From: Zoogloea sp.
Lineage (GTDB): Bacteria > Pseudomonadota > Gammaproteobacteria > Burkholderiales > Rhodocyclaceae
DNA: 57,239 nt
Assembly: GCA_016720685.1 (NCBI GenBank)
Contig: JADKKC010000020.1
Location: 1-57,239, forward strand
Reading direction: 5' to 3'
Of the stretch, positions 40,798 to 52,957 are shown piece by piece. The first letter of the stretch is position 1. Each line of letters begins with the position of its first letter. The position numbers and the translations under genes are program-made. The notes under the pieces are model-generated. The model was not told the DNA's origin and did not search any database. It saw nothing but the letters and a program-made list of their open reading frames with translations.

Positions 40798-42759
40798 TTA
40801 TTTTGCAAAGGCGGCTGCCCGCCTGATTACGAAATCGACCGCTTGCTGGATCGTCATTCCGGAGGTATCGAGTAGCGCCGCATCCTCGCGTTGCTTCAAA
40901 GGAGCGACTGCGCGCTGGGAATCCCGGGCATCGCGATCGCGTAAATCCTTAAGAAGGTCATCAATGTTAGCAGCCATTCCTTTATCGATCAACTGCTTAT
41001 AACGCCGTTCGGCACGTGCGTCGACCGACGCGGTGAGGAATATCTTGACCGGCGTATCCGGAAAGATGACCGACCCCATGTCGCGCCCCTCGGCGACGAG
41101 GCCACAGCCTTGCCGATAGGCGCGCTGACGCCAGAACAGCGCCTCCCGCACGGCCGGCAGCACAGCCACCCTGGAAGCTCCGACCGAGCATTCTTCACTG
41201 CGGATTGCATCGGTCACGTCGTCTTCGCCCAGAAAAATCCGTTCATCGTCGAAGCGCGCCGGCAGCGCAGCCGCGAGTGCCGCAAGGCGCGCTTCATCAT
41301 CGAGGGCAATACCCTGACGCGAACCGGCCAACGCGACAAGACGATACAGCGAGCCACTGTCAAGGTATCCGAAACCCAGGACGGCCGCGGCACGAGCGGC
41401 CACGGTTCCCTTTCCGGACGCAGACGGGCCATCGATGGCGACGACCGGAACCGGCGTCGTGATGCCTGCAAAAGTGGCGAAGTATTCGGGGAAGGTCTTG
41501 TTCACGCATTGCGGATCGTTGATGCGCACATACGGCCCACCCAGCGTCACCAGCGAGAAACACATCGCGACGCGGTGATCTTCATAGGTGTCAATCACCG
41601 CGGAATTCAGCCGCGCCGGCGGCGTAACCTTAATGCTTTCGGGGAACTCCTCGACCACCGCACCGAGCTTGCGCAGTTCGGTCGCCATTGCCGCGATGCG
41701 GTCGGTTTCCTTGACGCGCCAGCTTCCGATGTTGCGCAGGATGCTCGGAGCGTCGGCGAACAGCGCAGCCACGGCGAGGGTCATTGCTGCATCGGGAATG
41801 TGGTTGAGGTCGAGATCGAAGGCCTTGAGCTTGCCGGATGCCGGCGCACGGGCCTCGATCCAGTCGTCGCCCCAGCTGATTTGTGCGCCCATCGTGGCCA
41901 GCGCATCGGCGAACTTGACGTCGCCCTGGATGCTCCGCCTGCCAGCCCCGACGACCCGCACCGGGCCACCGCCAAGGGCGCCGGCGGCAAGAAAGTAGCT
42001 GGCGGTAGACGCATCGCCCTCGACGACGATGCGTCCGGGCGAGACGTAACGCTGGCCTGGCTGCACGATGAAACGGCTCCAGCCTTCGCGCTGGACGACG
42101 ACTCCGAAGCGCTCCATCAGGTTGAGGGTGATCTCGACGTAGGGACGGCTGATCAGCTCGCCCTCGACATCGATGACCAGCGCCTTGTCGCGGGCCACCA
42201 GCGGCGCAGCCTGAAGGAGCCCGGTCAGGAACTGGCTGGAGACGCTGCCCCGCACGCTGACCCGCTCGGCACCGAGCAGCGCCGGCTTGAGCGCCAGCGG
42301 CGGATAACCTTCCTGACCAAGCCACTCAACCGACGCGCCAAGCTGCTTGAGGCCGTCGACAAGATCACCGATTGGCCGCTCATGCATCCGCGGCACGCCG
42401 GAGAGCCTCACTTTCGCAGCCGGATCGCCGCAGCCGGACAGGCTGGCCACGATGGCTGGCACCAGCGTGCGGATGCTGAGGCCGGAGTTGCCGACAAAGA
42501 TGTCTGCCACGAGCTGCGGGAAACGCCCGCCGCAACCGGAAATGCGCAGCGCATCGCCCTCCTCCGTGACCTTGACCCCTAGCGCAACGATTGCGTTTTT
42601 CATCACGCGGGTATCGTCGGACTCGAGCAGTGCTTCGACAAGGGTGTCGCCGTCGGCGAGGGCGGCCAGCAGCAGCACGCGGTTGGAAATGCTCTTGGAG
42701 CCCGGCAGGCGCACCGTCCCGGCGGCCTTCCGCATCGGCGTCAGATCGATGAATTCCAT
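40798..42759 (-). CDS. aroA-cmk: Fused EPSP synthase / cytidylate kinase
   Basis: A single 653-residue frame joins 3-phosphoshikimate 1-carboxyvinyltransferase (about 1-430; LPGSKSISNR, NSGLSIRTL in place of the common GNAGT form, and KETDRIAAM) to cytidylate kinase (about 435-653; P-loop AIDGPSASGKGT, then GRDMGSVIFPD). AroA makes EPSP for chorismate; Cmk phosphorylates CMP and dCMP. In many proteobacteria the two genes are adjacent and separate upstream of rpsA; here a short linker (TTPVPVV) joins them in frame. There is no frameshift or ambiguous base at the junction. The ATG at 42759 has AAGGAA upstream. Confidence 0.93.
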   Translation of the reverse strand: MEFIDLTPMRKAAGTVRLPGSKSISNRVLLLAALADGDTLVEALLESDDTRVMKNAIVALGVKVTEEGDALRISGCGGRFPQLVADIFVGNSGLSIRTLVPAIVASLSGCGDPAAKVRLSGVPRMHERPIGDLVDGLKQLGASVEWLGQEGYPPLALKPALLGAERVSVRGSVSSQFLTGLLQAAPLVARDKALVIDVEGELISRPYVEITLNLMERFGVVVQREGWSRFIVQPGQRYVSPGRIVVEGDASTASYFLAAGALGGGPVRVVGAGRRSIQGDVKFADALATMGAQISWGDDWIEARAPASGKLKAFDLDLNHIPDAAMTLAVAALFADAPSILRNIGSWRVKETDRIAAMATELRKLGAVVEEFPESIKVTPPARLNSAVIDTYEDHRVAMCFSLVTLGGPYVRINDPQCVNKTFPEYFATFAGITTPVPVVAIDGPSASGKGTVAARAAAVLGFGYLDSGSLYRLVALAGSRQGIALDDEARLAALAAALPARFDDERIFLGEDDVTDAIRSEECSVGASRVAVLPAVREALFWRQRAYRQGCGLVAEGRDMGSVIFPDTPVKIFLTASVDARAERRYKQLIDKGMAANIDDLLKDLRDRDARDSQRAVAPLKQREDAALLDTSGMTIQQAVDFVIRRAAAFAK

Positions 42760-42839
42760 GAAGATTCCTTGTTTCAGAGACGGCAATGAAATGCCGGCGC
42801 GCAGACCTTGCCGCACACCGCACAGGTGCTCGAGACGGC

Positions 42840-43733
42840 TTACTCGCCCGAGGGTGAGACAGGGAAGGCCTTGTCGGCCCAGATGTTGCGTGCCCGGCTG
42901 GCCTCATCGAAAACGGCTTCGAGGGCCGGACCGTCGCCCTCGACGAGAAGCGCCCGCAAATAGGCCAGCTCGGACAGGTAGGCGTCCAGTTCGGCAAGCA
43001 GGGAATGCCGGTTGGCGACACAGATGTCGCGCCACATTTCAGGGTGGCTGCCGGCGACCCGGGTGAAATCACGAAAGCCGCTCGCCGCATAGCTGAAAAG
43101 TTGTTCAGCGTTGGCACGCCCGGCGAGATCATGGACCAGACCGAAAGCCAGCAGGTGCGGCAAATGGCTTACCGCTGCAAACACCCGGTCATGCTCCTGC
43201 GGGCTCATTTCGTGAAGCACGGCGCCACAGGCCGCCCACAGTTCACGCACCCTGGCGACCGAGGCCGGATCGTTTTCGGGAAGCGGTGTGATCACCACCT
43301 TGCGGCGCTGGTAAAGATCGGCCCGGGCGGCCGTCGGCCCGCTTTTCTCGGCGCCGGCAATCGGATGCGCCGGTACGACATTCGCGAGCTGCGCACCGAA
43401 GTGACGATAAACCGCTTCAATCACATCGCGCTTGGTACTGCCCGCATCGGTGACGATGGTGTCCGGGCCGAGATGGGGAGCTATCGCCGCCGCCACCGCA
43501 TCCATCTGACCGACCGGCACGGCGAGAAGCACAAGCTCGGCACCATCGAGGGCGCCGGCCCAGTCAGTGGAAACCTCGTCGATCACGCCAAGTTGCAGGG
43601 CTGCCTCCAAGGGCTCCGGACGGCGGCCGACGCCGACGATGCGCTTGACCAGTCCGGCCCGGCGCAAGGCAAGGGCAAAGGAGCCGCCGATCAGGCCGAC
43701 ACCGCAGACAACCAGCTTGTCGATCTTCTTCAC
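42840..43733 (-). CDS. tyrA: Prephenate dehydrogenase
   Basis: A 297-residue NAD(P)-dependent enzyme converting prephenate to 4-hydroxyphenylpyruvate on the tyrosine branch. The Rossmann motif is GVGLIGGSFALAL at residue 11, DAGSTKRDV follows, and the catalytic His is in HPIAGAEKSG. There is no chorismate mutase or ACT domain. The start codon is GTG at 43733 (VKKIDKL), with GGAG 8 bases upstream. It lies 13 bases after the corrected hisC stop and 80 bases before aroA-cmk. Confidence 0.92.
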   Translation of the reverse strand: MKKIDKLVVCGVGLIGGSFALALRRAGLVKRIVGVGRRPEPLEAALQLGVIDEVSTDWAGALDGAELVLLAVPVGQMDAVAAAIAPHLGPDTIVTDAGSTKRDVIEAVYRHFGAQLANVVPAHPIAGAEKSGPTAARADLYQRRKVVITPLPENDPASVARVRELWAACGAVLHEMSPQEHDRVFAAVSHLPHLLAFGLVHDLAGRANAEQLFSYAASGFRDFTRVAGSHPEMWRDICVANRHSLLAELDAYLSELAYLRALLVEGDGPALEAVFDEASRARNIWADKAFPVSPSGE

Positions 43734-43746
43734 GCCCGGCTCCGCG

Positions 43747-44845
43747 TCAGGTCAAGGCATCAGGAAGGGCTTCGAGGAAGCGAGCATTCTCGCTTTCGAG
43801 GCCGATGGAAACGCGCAACCACTCGGGCATGCCGTATGCGGCGATGGGGCGCACGATGACGCCCCTGCCGCAGCAGGCGCAGATTGACGTCGGCACCATC
43901 GCCAACCTTGAAGGTGACGAAATTGCCCGCGGACGGAATCCAGTCTAGGCCGAGGCGCCGGAAGCCGTCGGTCAGTTGCGTCATGCCGTCACGGTTGAGT
44001 TCGTAGCTGCGCTGCAAGAATTCATCGTCGAACAGGGCCGCCGCCGCCGCCGCCAGGCCAACGCTGCACACGTTGAACGGCTGACGCACCCGGTTCAGCA
44101 GATCGATGACCTCGGGGCTGCCCAGGCCGTAACCCACCCGCAGGCCGGCAAGGCCATAGGCCTTCGAGAAGGTGCGACTGACCAGCAAATTGGGGAAGCG
44201 CGTGATCCAGGCAACCGCGTCGTAGCGTTGCTCCGGCGCCAGGTATTCGGTATAGGCCTCGTCGAGAACGACCAGCACGTGCTCCGGCACGCGGGTCAGG
44301 AAGGCTTCGAGTTCGTGGCCGGGGACGAAGGTGCCGGTCGGGTTGTTCGGGTTGGCGATGAAAACGACGCGGGTGGCGGGAGTGATCGCCGCCAGCATGG
44401 CGTTGAGATCATGGCCGAAATTCTTTGCCCGCACTTCGATGCCACGGGCGCCCGCGGCCTGGGTTGCGAGAGGGTAAATGGCGAAAGCGTGCTGGGCGAA
44501 CACCGCCTCGCGCTCGGGCCCGAGCAAGGCACCGGCGACCATTTCCAGAATGTCGTTGGAGCCGTTGCCAAGCACAATCTGGTTGAGCTCGACACCATAG
44601 CGCCGACGCAGCGCATCCTTCAGCTCGAAACCGTTGCCATCCGGGTAGCGGGCGATGTCGGCCAGCGCCGCGTACATCGCGGCACGGGTTTTTTCGCCGA
44701 CCCCGAGCGGATTTTCATTGGAAGCCAGCTTGACGATGGATTCTTCCGCCAGCCCCATTTCGCGGGCCAGTTCGGAAATCGGCTTGCCGGGCTGGTAGGG
44801 AGAAATCGCCCGGATGTGGGCAGGTGCCAGATCACACAAACGCAT
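43747..44845 (-). CDS. hisC: Histidinol-phosphate / aromatic aminotransferase (apparent frameshift)
   Basis: A class I/II PLP aminotransferase of the HisC family. The cofactor lysine is in SRTFSKAYGLAGLRVGY, with NPNNPTG for PLP binding. Placed between pheA and tyrA, it probably transaminates phenylpyruvate, 4-hydroxyphenylpyruvate or prephenate as well as, or instead of, histidinol phosphate (inference from context). Near 43862 the coding strand has GGGG where GGG restores LRQGVIVRPIAAYGMPEW and the normal C-terminus ending at 43747. As printed the frame continues wrongly to 43760. Confidence 0.88.
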
Positions 44846-44864
44846 TGATGACTCCTGGGGACAA

Positions 44865-45956
44865 TCAGTAAACAGCCTGGGGGTAGGAACCCAGGACTTT
44901 CAGGAAGGCGGCGCGAGCGGCCAGCGCGTCAAGGGCTGTCTTTACGGCCGGATCGTCCCGGTGGCCCTCGACGTCCACGTAAAAAACGTATTCCCAGAGC
45001 GCCGCGCGAGCCGGGCGGGACTCCAGGCGGTTCATCGACACGCCGGCGTCGGCAAAGGGCGCCAGCAATTCGTGCACCGCGCCTGGGCGGTTGGAAGCCG
45101 ACATGATCAGCGAGGTCTTGTCGACGCCCGAACGGCCCGCATCGTGGCGGGCGATGACGACGAAGCGGGTCGTGTTGTTGGGCTCGTCTTCGATGCTCTC
45201 GACAAGGCGCGGCAAGTCGTAGCGCTCAGAGGCGGCCTCGCCGGCGATCGCCGCGGTTCCGGGCTCGATGGACGCCAGCCGGGCGGCCTCGGCGTTGCTG
45301 CCGACGGAAATCCGTGCCACGCCGGGCAGCGAGCGGTTGAGCCACTCATGGCACTGGGCCAGGGACTGGGCGTGGGAATAAACCCGGGTGATGCCGGCAA
45401 GACTGGTTTCGCGGGTCATCAGGTGCTGATGGATGCGCAGCACGACCTCACCGCAGATCTTGAGCGACGAACCGAAGAGCAGATCCAGGGTGCGGCCAAC
45501 TGCGCCTTCGGTGGAGTTTTCGACCGGAACAACGCCGTATTGGGCATGGCCAGCCTCAACCTCGCGAAAGACGTCGTCGATCGAGTCCTGCGGCGCGAGG
45601 CGCGCGGCATGACCAAAATGCTTGACCGCGGCGCTCTCGGAGAAAGTGCCGAGGGGGCCGAGGAAGGCCACGCCCAGCGGGTTCTCCAGCGACAGGCACG
45701 CCGACATCACTTCACGGAAGAAAAACGTGACGCTTTCGTCGGGCAGCGGACCCGCGTTCAGACTCTGAACCCGACGCAGCACCTGGGCTTCGCGCTCAGG
45801 ACGATAAACCTGCCCGGCCTCACCGTAGCGGGCCTTGATTTCACCCACGTGCTGGGCACATTTGGCCCGCTCGTTGAGCAGCACCAGCATCTGCGCATCG
45901 ATGGCGTCGATCTCGTCGCGGACCACACCCAGCTCCTGCAGCATCCCCTCGTTCAT
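44865..45956 (-). CDS. pheA: Bifunctional chorismate mutase / prephenate dehydratase
   Basis: A 363-residue P-protein: AroQ chorismate mutase (1-90), prephenate dehydratase (about 96-275; GPLGTFSESAA and VPVENSTEGAVGRTLDL) and a C-terminal regulatory ACT domain (SRPARAALWEYVFYVD) that binds Phe. It converts chorismate to phenylpyruvate. The start at 45956 (MNEGMLQEL) is preceded by AGGAGAA. The gene lies 23 bases behind serC and 19 ahead of hisC. Confidence 0.95.
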   Translation of the reverse strand: MNEGMLQELGVVRDEIDAIDAQMLVLLNERAKCAQHVGEIKARYGEAGQVYRPEREAQVLRRVQSLNAGPLPDESVTFFFREVMSACLSLENPLGVAFLGPLGTFSESAAVKHFGHAARLAPQDSIDDVFREVEAGHAQYGVVPVENSTEGAVGRTLDLLFGSSLKICGEVVLRIHQHLMTRETSLAGITRVYSHAQSLAQCHEWLNRSLPGVARISVGSNAEAARLASIEPGTAAIAGEAASERYDLPRLVESIEDEPNNTTRFVVIARHDAGRSGVDKTSLIMSASNRPGAVHELLAPFADAGVSMNRLESRPARAALWEYVFYVDVEGHRDDPAVKTALDALAARAAFLKVLGSYPQAVY

Positions 45957-45979
45957 GCCTTCTCCTGAAATTGCGGCGC

Positions 45980-47062
45980 TCACGCCTTGCGCGCGGCGAA
46001 ATCCTGCATCAGCTCGACCAGCGCAGTCACGCCTTCCAGCGACATGGCGTTGTAGATCGACGCACGCATTCCGCCCACCGACTTGTGGCCCTTGAGGCCG
46101 GCCAGCCGACGCGCTGCCGCCTCGACCAGGAAGTCTCCATCCAGCGCCGGGTTCTCCAGCGTGAAGGGCACGTTCATGCGCGAACGACAGCCCTGCTCCA
46201 CCGGGTTGCGGTAGAAGCCGCCACTGCTCTCGATGGCGTCGTAGACCAGCCTGGCCTTGGCGATATTGGCTGTTTCGACCGCCGCCAGGCCGCCTTGCGC
46301 CTTGAGATGTTTGAAGATCAGCCCGGCCAGATAGATTCCGAAGGTGGGCGGGGTATTGAGCATCGAGCCGTGCTCGGCCATGACGCTGAAATCCATCACC
46401 GAGGGCGTACTCGGCAAGGCCCTGCCCAGCAGGTCTTCACGCACGATCACGATGACAAGCCCTGCCGGACCGATGTTTTTCTGGGCGCCGGCGTAGATCA
46501 GGCCATAGCGCGAAACATCCATCGGGCGCGACAGGATGTGGGAACTCATGTCGGCGACCAGCGGCACGCCTGCCGGCACTTCCGGCAGTTCGAACATCTC
46601 GACACCGTGGATGGTTTCGTTGGTGCAGATGTGCGCGTAGGCAGCCTGCGGGTCGAATTGCAGTTCGGCGGCGGCGGGCACGCAGGTGAACTTGCCGGAC
46701 TCCGTCGTGCCGGCCAGGCGAACGCTGCCGATGCGCTGCGCTTCCTTGTAGGCCTTTTTCGACCACGAACCCGTGACGACATAATCGGCCGAGCGGCCGG
46801 CCAGCAGGTTCATCGGGATCTGCGCGAACAGCTGCGTCGCCCCGCCCTGCAGGAAAAGCACCTTGTAATTCGACGGGATGCCCATCAAATCCCGCAGATC
46901 GGCTTGCGCCTCCTCGATGACCCCGGTGAAATCCTTGCCCCGGTGGCTCATCTCCATGATGCTCATGCCGCAACCGTGCCAGTCGAGGAGTTCATCGCGG
47001 GCCTGTTCCAGCACCGCGGTGGGCAACACGGCCGGACCGGCCGAGAAATTGAAAATGCGCAT
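45980..47062 (-). CDS. serC: Phosphoserine aminotransferase
   Basis: A 360-residue class V PLP aminotransferase that makes phosphoserine (serine pathway) and 4-phosphohydroxythreonine (PLP pathway). The cofactor lysine is in YAGAQKNIGPAGL; the N-terminal FNFSAGPAVLP and the ESSGGFYRNPVEQGCRSRMN region are characteristic. AGGAAGGA precedes the ATG. It lies 28 bases behind gyrA, the usual betaproteobacterial order gyrA-serC-pheA. Confidence 0.96.
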   Translation of the reverse strand: MRIFNFSAGPAVLPTAVLEQARDELLDWHGCGMSIMEMSHRGKDFTGVIEEAQADLRDLMGIPSNYKVLFLQGGATQLFAQIPMNLLAGRSADYVVTGSWSKKAYKEAQRIGSVRLAGTTESGKFTCVPAAAELQFDPQAAYAHICTNETIHGVEMFELPEVPAGVPLVADMSSHILSRPMDVSRYGLIYAGAQKNIGPAGLVIVIVREDLLGRALPSTPSVMDFSVMAEHGSMLNTPPTFGIYLAGLIFKHLKAQGGLAAVETANIAKARLVYDAIESSGGFYRNPVEQGCRSRMNVPFTLENPALDGDFLVEAAARRLAGLKGHKSVGGMRASIYNAMSLEGVTALVELMQDFAARKA

Positions 47063-47090
47063 TGTCTAAATCCTTCCTGCGTCAATCCGT

Positions 47091-49685
<2,595 letters not shown>

Positions 49686-49804
49686 GGCACCGCGAGGAAT
49701 CGACTATTCGTCGAAAAGACGAAAAGGAGCGAGTTTAGCACGCCGCCGATACCCGATTTCGGCTTGCGTCACCCCCAAAACTCACGCTGCGCTGCCGGCA
49801 TGCG

Positions 49805-49834
49805 TTGTGACCAGCGGTCGTCGTGTGATTTAAT
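49805..49834 (+). promoter_or_regulatory. Predicted sigma-70 promoter of the first ompA-like gene
   Basis: TTGTGA and TTTAAT are separated by 18 bases, about 65 bases ahead of the ATG at 49899, in the divergent gyrA-ompA spacer. Four and five of six positions match consensus. Confidence 0.55.
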
Positions 49835-49898
49835 CGCGCCGCACCACCGATTACGAGACGGGCGCCGGAAGCGCGCCATTTCATAGAGGACGATCTTC

Positions 49899-50618
49899 AT
49901 GAACACCGCCCAATTCCGCCTGACCGCCGCCGCCCTGCTAATGCTTGCCAGCGTTGGCGCAACGGCCCAATCCAAGGACATCGTTGTCGACCCGAAAAGC
50001 GACGTCCCCTACGTAATCGACCAGCGCAACGTCGTGGTCAAGAGCGGAACCGACCTGTGCTGGCGTACCGGCTCCTGGACCCCGGGCGCCGCCACCGACA
50101 CCAAGGCCGGCGAACTGCCGGTCGCCTGCGAATGCGACAAGGACGTCGTCGGCGCCGACAAGTGCGCCCCGGCCTCCGCCCGCGCCGTTGCCGCAGCCCC
50201 GGCAGCCGTCGCCCCCGCGGCAGTTGCCAGCAAATGCGATTTCAGCGTAACCCTGGCTGCCGACAGCACCTTCGCCTTCAACAAGGCCGTGCTGACCAAG
50301 TCTGCCAGGGCCAACCTCGACAACGCCGTGATCGGCAAGCTCGGCACCTGTGCCGACGTCACCTCGGTGATCATCACCGGCCACACCGACCGCCTCGGCT
50401 CCCAGTCGTACAACCAGAAACTCTCCGAAAAGCGCGCAAGCGCCGTCCAGTCCTACCTGACCGGCAAGGGCGTGAAGGCCGACGTGATCGACACCATGGG
50501 CGCCGGCAAGACCCAGCCGATCAAGAGCTGCGACGACAAGCTCGGCCGCAAGGCACTGATCGAATGCCTTGCCCCGAACCGCCGCGTCACTGTCGACGTC
50601 AAGGGCCCGGCCAGGTAA
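49899..50618 (+). CDS. OmpA-family outer membrane protein (paralogue 1)
   Basis: A 239-residue envelope protein with a signal peptide (cleavage likely after ATAQ) and a short N-terminal segment with DLCWRTGSW and CECDKD. A low-complexity Ala/Pro linker (about residues 92-110) leads to the C-terminal peptidoglycan-binding OmpA domain (GHTDRLGSQSYNQKLSEKRA). There is no eight-strand N-terminal barrel, so it is a periplasmic or lipid-free peptidoglycan linker type rather than classical OmpA. Conserved Cys pairs suggest disulfides. AGAGGA precedes the start, and a terminator follows. A close paralogue lies 1.5 kb downstream at 52106-52831. Confidence 0.88.
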   Translation: MNTAQFRLTAAALLMLASVGATAQSKDIVVDPKSDVPYVIDQRNVVVKSGTDLCWRTGSWTPGAATDTKAGELPVACECDKDVVGADKCAPASARAVAAAPAAVAPAAVASKCDFSVTLAADSTFAFNKAVLTKSARANLDNAVIGKLGTCADVTSVIITGHTDRLGSQSYNQKLSEKRASAVQSYLTGKGVKADVIDTMGAGKTQPIKSCDDKLGRKALIECLAPNRRVTVDVKGPAR

Positions 50619-50650
50619 TACGCTGGCCAGACACCCGCACACGCCTCCGG

Positions 50651-50676
50651 AACCCCGCCGCAAGCGGGGTTTTTTC
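50651..50676 (+). terminator. Rho-independent terminator behind first ompA-like gene
   Basis: The stem CCCCGC-CGCAA-GCGGGG, flanked by AA, is followed by six T. It lies about 35 bases after the stop. Confidence 0.88.
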
Positions 50677-50696
50677 TGCCTCCGACGATAAACACC

Positions 50697-52016
50697 ATGA
50701 TGCCCACACCGGTCGATCTGCTCATCGAAGCGCGCTGGATCATTCCGGTCGAGCCGGACGACACCACGCTGGAACATCACGCGATCGCCGTGGAGCGCGG
50801 AAAAATCGTGGCCATCCTGCCACTCGCCGACGCCCGCGCGCGCTACATGGCCGCAAAAACGGTCAGCCTGCCCGAGCACGTCCTCATTCCTGGCCTCGTC
50901 AATCTGCACTGCCACGCCGCCATGACACTCATGCGCGGCCTCGCTGACGACCTGCCCCTGATGCGCTGGCTCCAGGAAGCCATCTGGCCCACCGAGGCCC
51001 GCCACGCCTCCCACGCCTTCGTGCGTGACGGCAGCTTGCTGGCCGGCGCCGAAATGCTGCGTGGCGGCATCACCACCTGCAACGACATGTACTTCTTCCC
51101 GGAGGCCGCCGCAGAAGCCTTCGACCGCCTGGGCCTCCGCGCAGTGCTCGGAATAACGCTCCTTGAATTCCCGTCGCAATACGCCGCCGACGCTGACGAC
51201 TACCTGCGCAAGGGCCTCGCCACCCACGACGCCTGGCGCGACCACCCGCTTATCCGCTTCACCCTTGCGCCCCACGCGCCCTACACCGTATCGAACACAA
51301 GTTTCGAACGCATTGGCGCCCTCGCCGACGAACTCGAACTGCCAATCCACATCCACCTTCACGAAACCGCCGGCGAGATCGCCGACAGCCTGCGGGATTT
51401 CGGCCAGCGCCCCATCACCCGCCTGGAAAGCCTCGGCATCCTCGGCCCGAACCTGATCGGCGTTCACGCCGTCCACCTCACACCGGAAGACATTGAGCGC
51501 CTCGCCGTGCACCAGTGCGCCATCGCCCACTGCCCCACTTCCAACATGAAGCTCGCCAGCGGCGCGGCACCCATCACCCGGCTTCTCGACCACGGACTCG
51601 CGGTCGGCCTCGGCAGCGACGGCGCAGCCAGCAACAACCGGCTCGACCTCTTCCGCGAAATGCATCAAGCCAGCCTGCTCGCAAAACTCTCTACCGGCGA
51701 CGCCTCGGCCCTGCCCGCCCGGCAGACGCTGCGCATGGCCACCCTCAACGGCGCCCGCGCCCTTGGCCTCGACAAGGAAATCGGCTCCCTCCTGCCCGGC
51801 AAGGCGGCCGACATCTGCGCCATCCGCATCAACGACCCCGACGAGTTACCCTGCTTCGACCCCGTCTCGCACGTGGTATACGTATTAGGCAGACACGCCG
51901 TATCGGACGTCTGGGTAGGTGGACTGCAGCGCATGGAGCGTGGGAAACTGTTGCAAATAACCAACACGGAGCTATTGGGCATTGCCCGCCTATGGCAAAA
52001 TAGATTCCGCCAATGA
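50697..52016 (+). CDS. mtaD: TRZ/ATZ-family amidohydrolase (5-methylthioadenosine/S-adenosylhomocysteine deaminase-like)
   Basis: A 439-residue zinc-dependent deaminase of the amidohydrolase superfamily. Metal ligands are visible in LVNLHCHAAMT (H-x-H), LHETAGE, GVHAVHL and LGSDGAASNN; the family typically deaminates methylthioadenosine, S-adenosylhomocysteine or related purines. It lies between two OmpA genes and ahead of ubiG and gph. Because UbiG releases S-adenosylhomocysteine, a link to by-product disposal is plausible but only inferred. MMPTP allows either of two adjacent ATG starts. The specific gene name is a family-level assignment. Confidence 0.8.
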   Translation: MMPTPVDLLIEARWIIPVEPDDTTLEHHAIAVERGKIVAILPLADARARYMAAKTVSLPEHVLIPGLVNLHCHAAMTLMRGLADDLPLMRWLQEAIWPTEARHASHAFVRDGSLLAGAEMLRGGITTCNDMYFFPEAAAEAFDRLGLRAVLGITLLEFPSQYAADADDYLRKGLATHDAWRDHPLIRFTLAPHAPYTVSNTSFERIGALADELELPIHIHLHETAGEIADSLRDFGQRPITRLESLGILGPNLIGVHAVHLTPEDIERLAVHQCAIAHCPTSNMKLASGAAPITRLLDHGLAVGLGSDGAASNNRLDLFREMHQASLLAKLSTGDASALPARQTLRMATLNGARALGLDKEIGSLLPGKAADICAIRINDPDELPCFDPVSHVVYVLGRHAVSDVWVGGLQRMERGKLLQITNTELLGIARLWQNRFRQ

Positions 52017-52105
52017 ATTGGATATGCTGCCTGAGTTCATAGTGTTCTCCGGCGACATGGATGAATCTTCCGGTTCTACCCCTTTGCCTTGCGACGAGGA
52101 AAACG

Positions 52106-52831
52106 ATGATCAAACAAGCCAAAAAACAACTGCTGATGGCTGCCGCAATGGCTACCCTCGGCCTGACTGCCTCCGCCAGCTTCGCCAAAGACGTCGTCGT
52201 CGATACGAAAGGCGAAGTGCCTTACGTGATCGATGCACGCAATGTCGTTGCACGCAGCGGTTTTGACCTCTGCTGGCGCACCGGCTACTGGACCCCTGCC
52301 GCCGCTGCCAACACCATGGCCGGCGAACTGCCGGTCGGCTGTGAGTGCGACAAGGACGTCGTCCCCCAGGAAAAATGCGTAGCCAACGCAGCCCCGGCCG
52401 CTGGTCCCAAGGCCGCAGCCCCCGCGGCTGTTGCCCCGGTTGGCGAAAAGATCAAGCTGGCTGCCGACGCCCTCTTCGAATTCGACAAGGCTGTCCTGCT
52501 GCCCGCCGGCAAGTCCAAGCTGGACGATCTGGCTGCCAAGGCCAAGAACGTCAAGCTTGAAGTCATTCTGGCCGTTGGTCACACCGACCGCATCGGTGGC
52601 GACGCCTACAACCAGAAGCTGTCTGAAAAGCGCGCTGCTGCCGTCAAGACCTACCTGGTCGGCAAGGGCGTAGAAGCCAACCGTGTCTACACCGAAGGCA
52701 AGGGCGAGAAGCAGCCCGTGACCACCGGCAAGTGCACCAATCTCGGCAAGGACAGCGGCAAGAACAAGAAGCTGGTCGAGTGCCTGCAGCCGGATCGTCG
52801 CGTCGAAATCGAAGTGATCGGCACCAAGTAA
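52106..52831 (+). CDS. OmpA-family outer membrane protein (paralogue 2)
   Basis: A 241-residue paralogue of the product at 49899-50618, with the same layout: signal peptide (cleavage after ASFA), KDVVVDTKGEVPYVID, DLCWRTGYW, CECDKDVV, an Ala/Pro linker, and an OmpA-C domain with GHTDRIGGDAYNQKLSEKRA and a second Cys pair near the end. GAGGAAA precedes the ATG at 52106; a longer frame to 52061 is unlikely. A terminator follows, giving a single-gene unit. Confidence 0.9.
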   Translation: MIKQAKKQLLMAAAMATLGLTASASFAKDVVVDTKGEVPYVIDARNVVARSGFDLCWRTGYWTPAAAANTMAGELPVGCECDKDVVPQEKCVANAAPAAGPKAAAPAAVAPVGEKIKLAADALFEFDKAVLLPAGKSKLDDLAAKAKNVKLEVILAVGHTDRIGGDAYNQKLSEKRAAAVKTYLVGKGVEANRVYTEGKGEKQPVTTGKCTNLGKDSGKNKKLVECLQPDRRVEIEVIGTK

Positions 52832-52863
52832 TCCGCCGACCTTCCGACTTCGCGTCAGTCCTC

Positions 52864-52896
52864 AAAAAGCCCTGCCCTGCAGGGCTTTTTGTTTTT
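52864..52896 (+). terminator. Rho-independent terminator behind second ompA-like gene
   Basis: AAAAAGCCCTG-CCCTG-CAGGGCTTTTT followed by GTTTTT; a strong stem with A/T flanks, 33 bases after the stop. Confidence 0.9.
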
Positions 52897-52957
52897 CTGC
52901 ACAGCGCAATACAATCCCCCCTGAATCAACTCTTCGTCCCGCTGACACCCCGCATCC

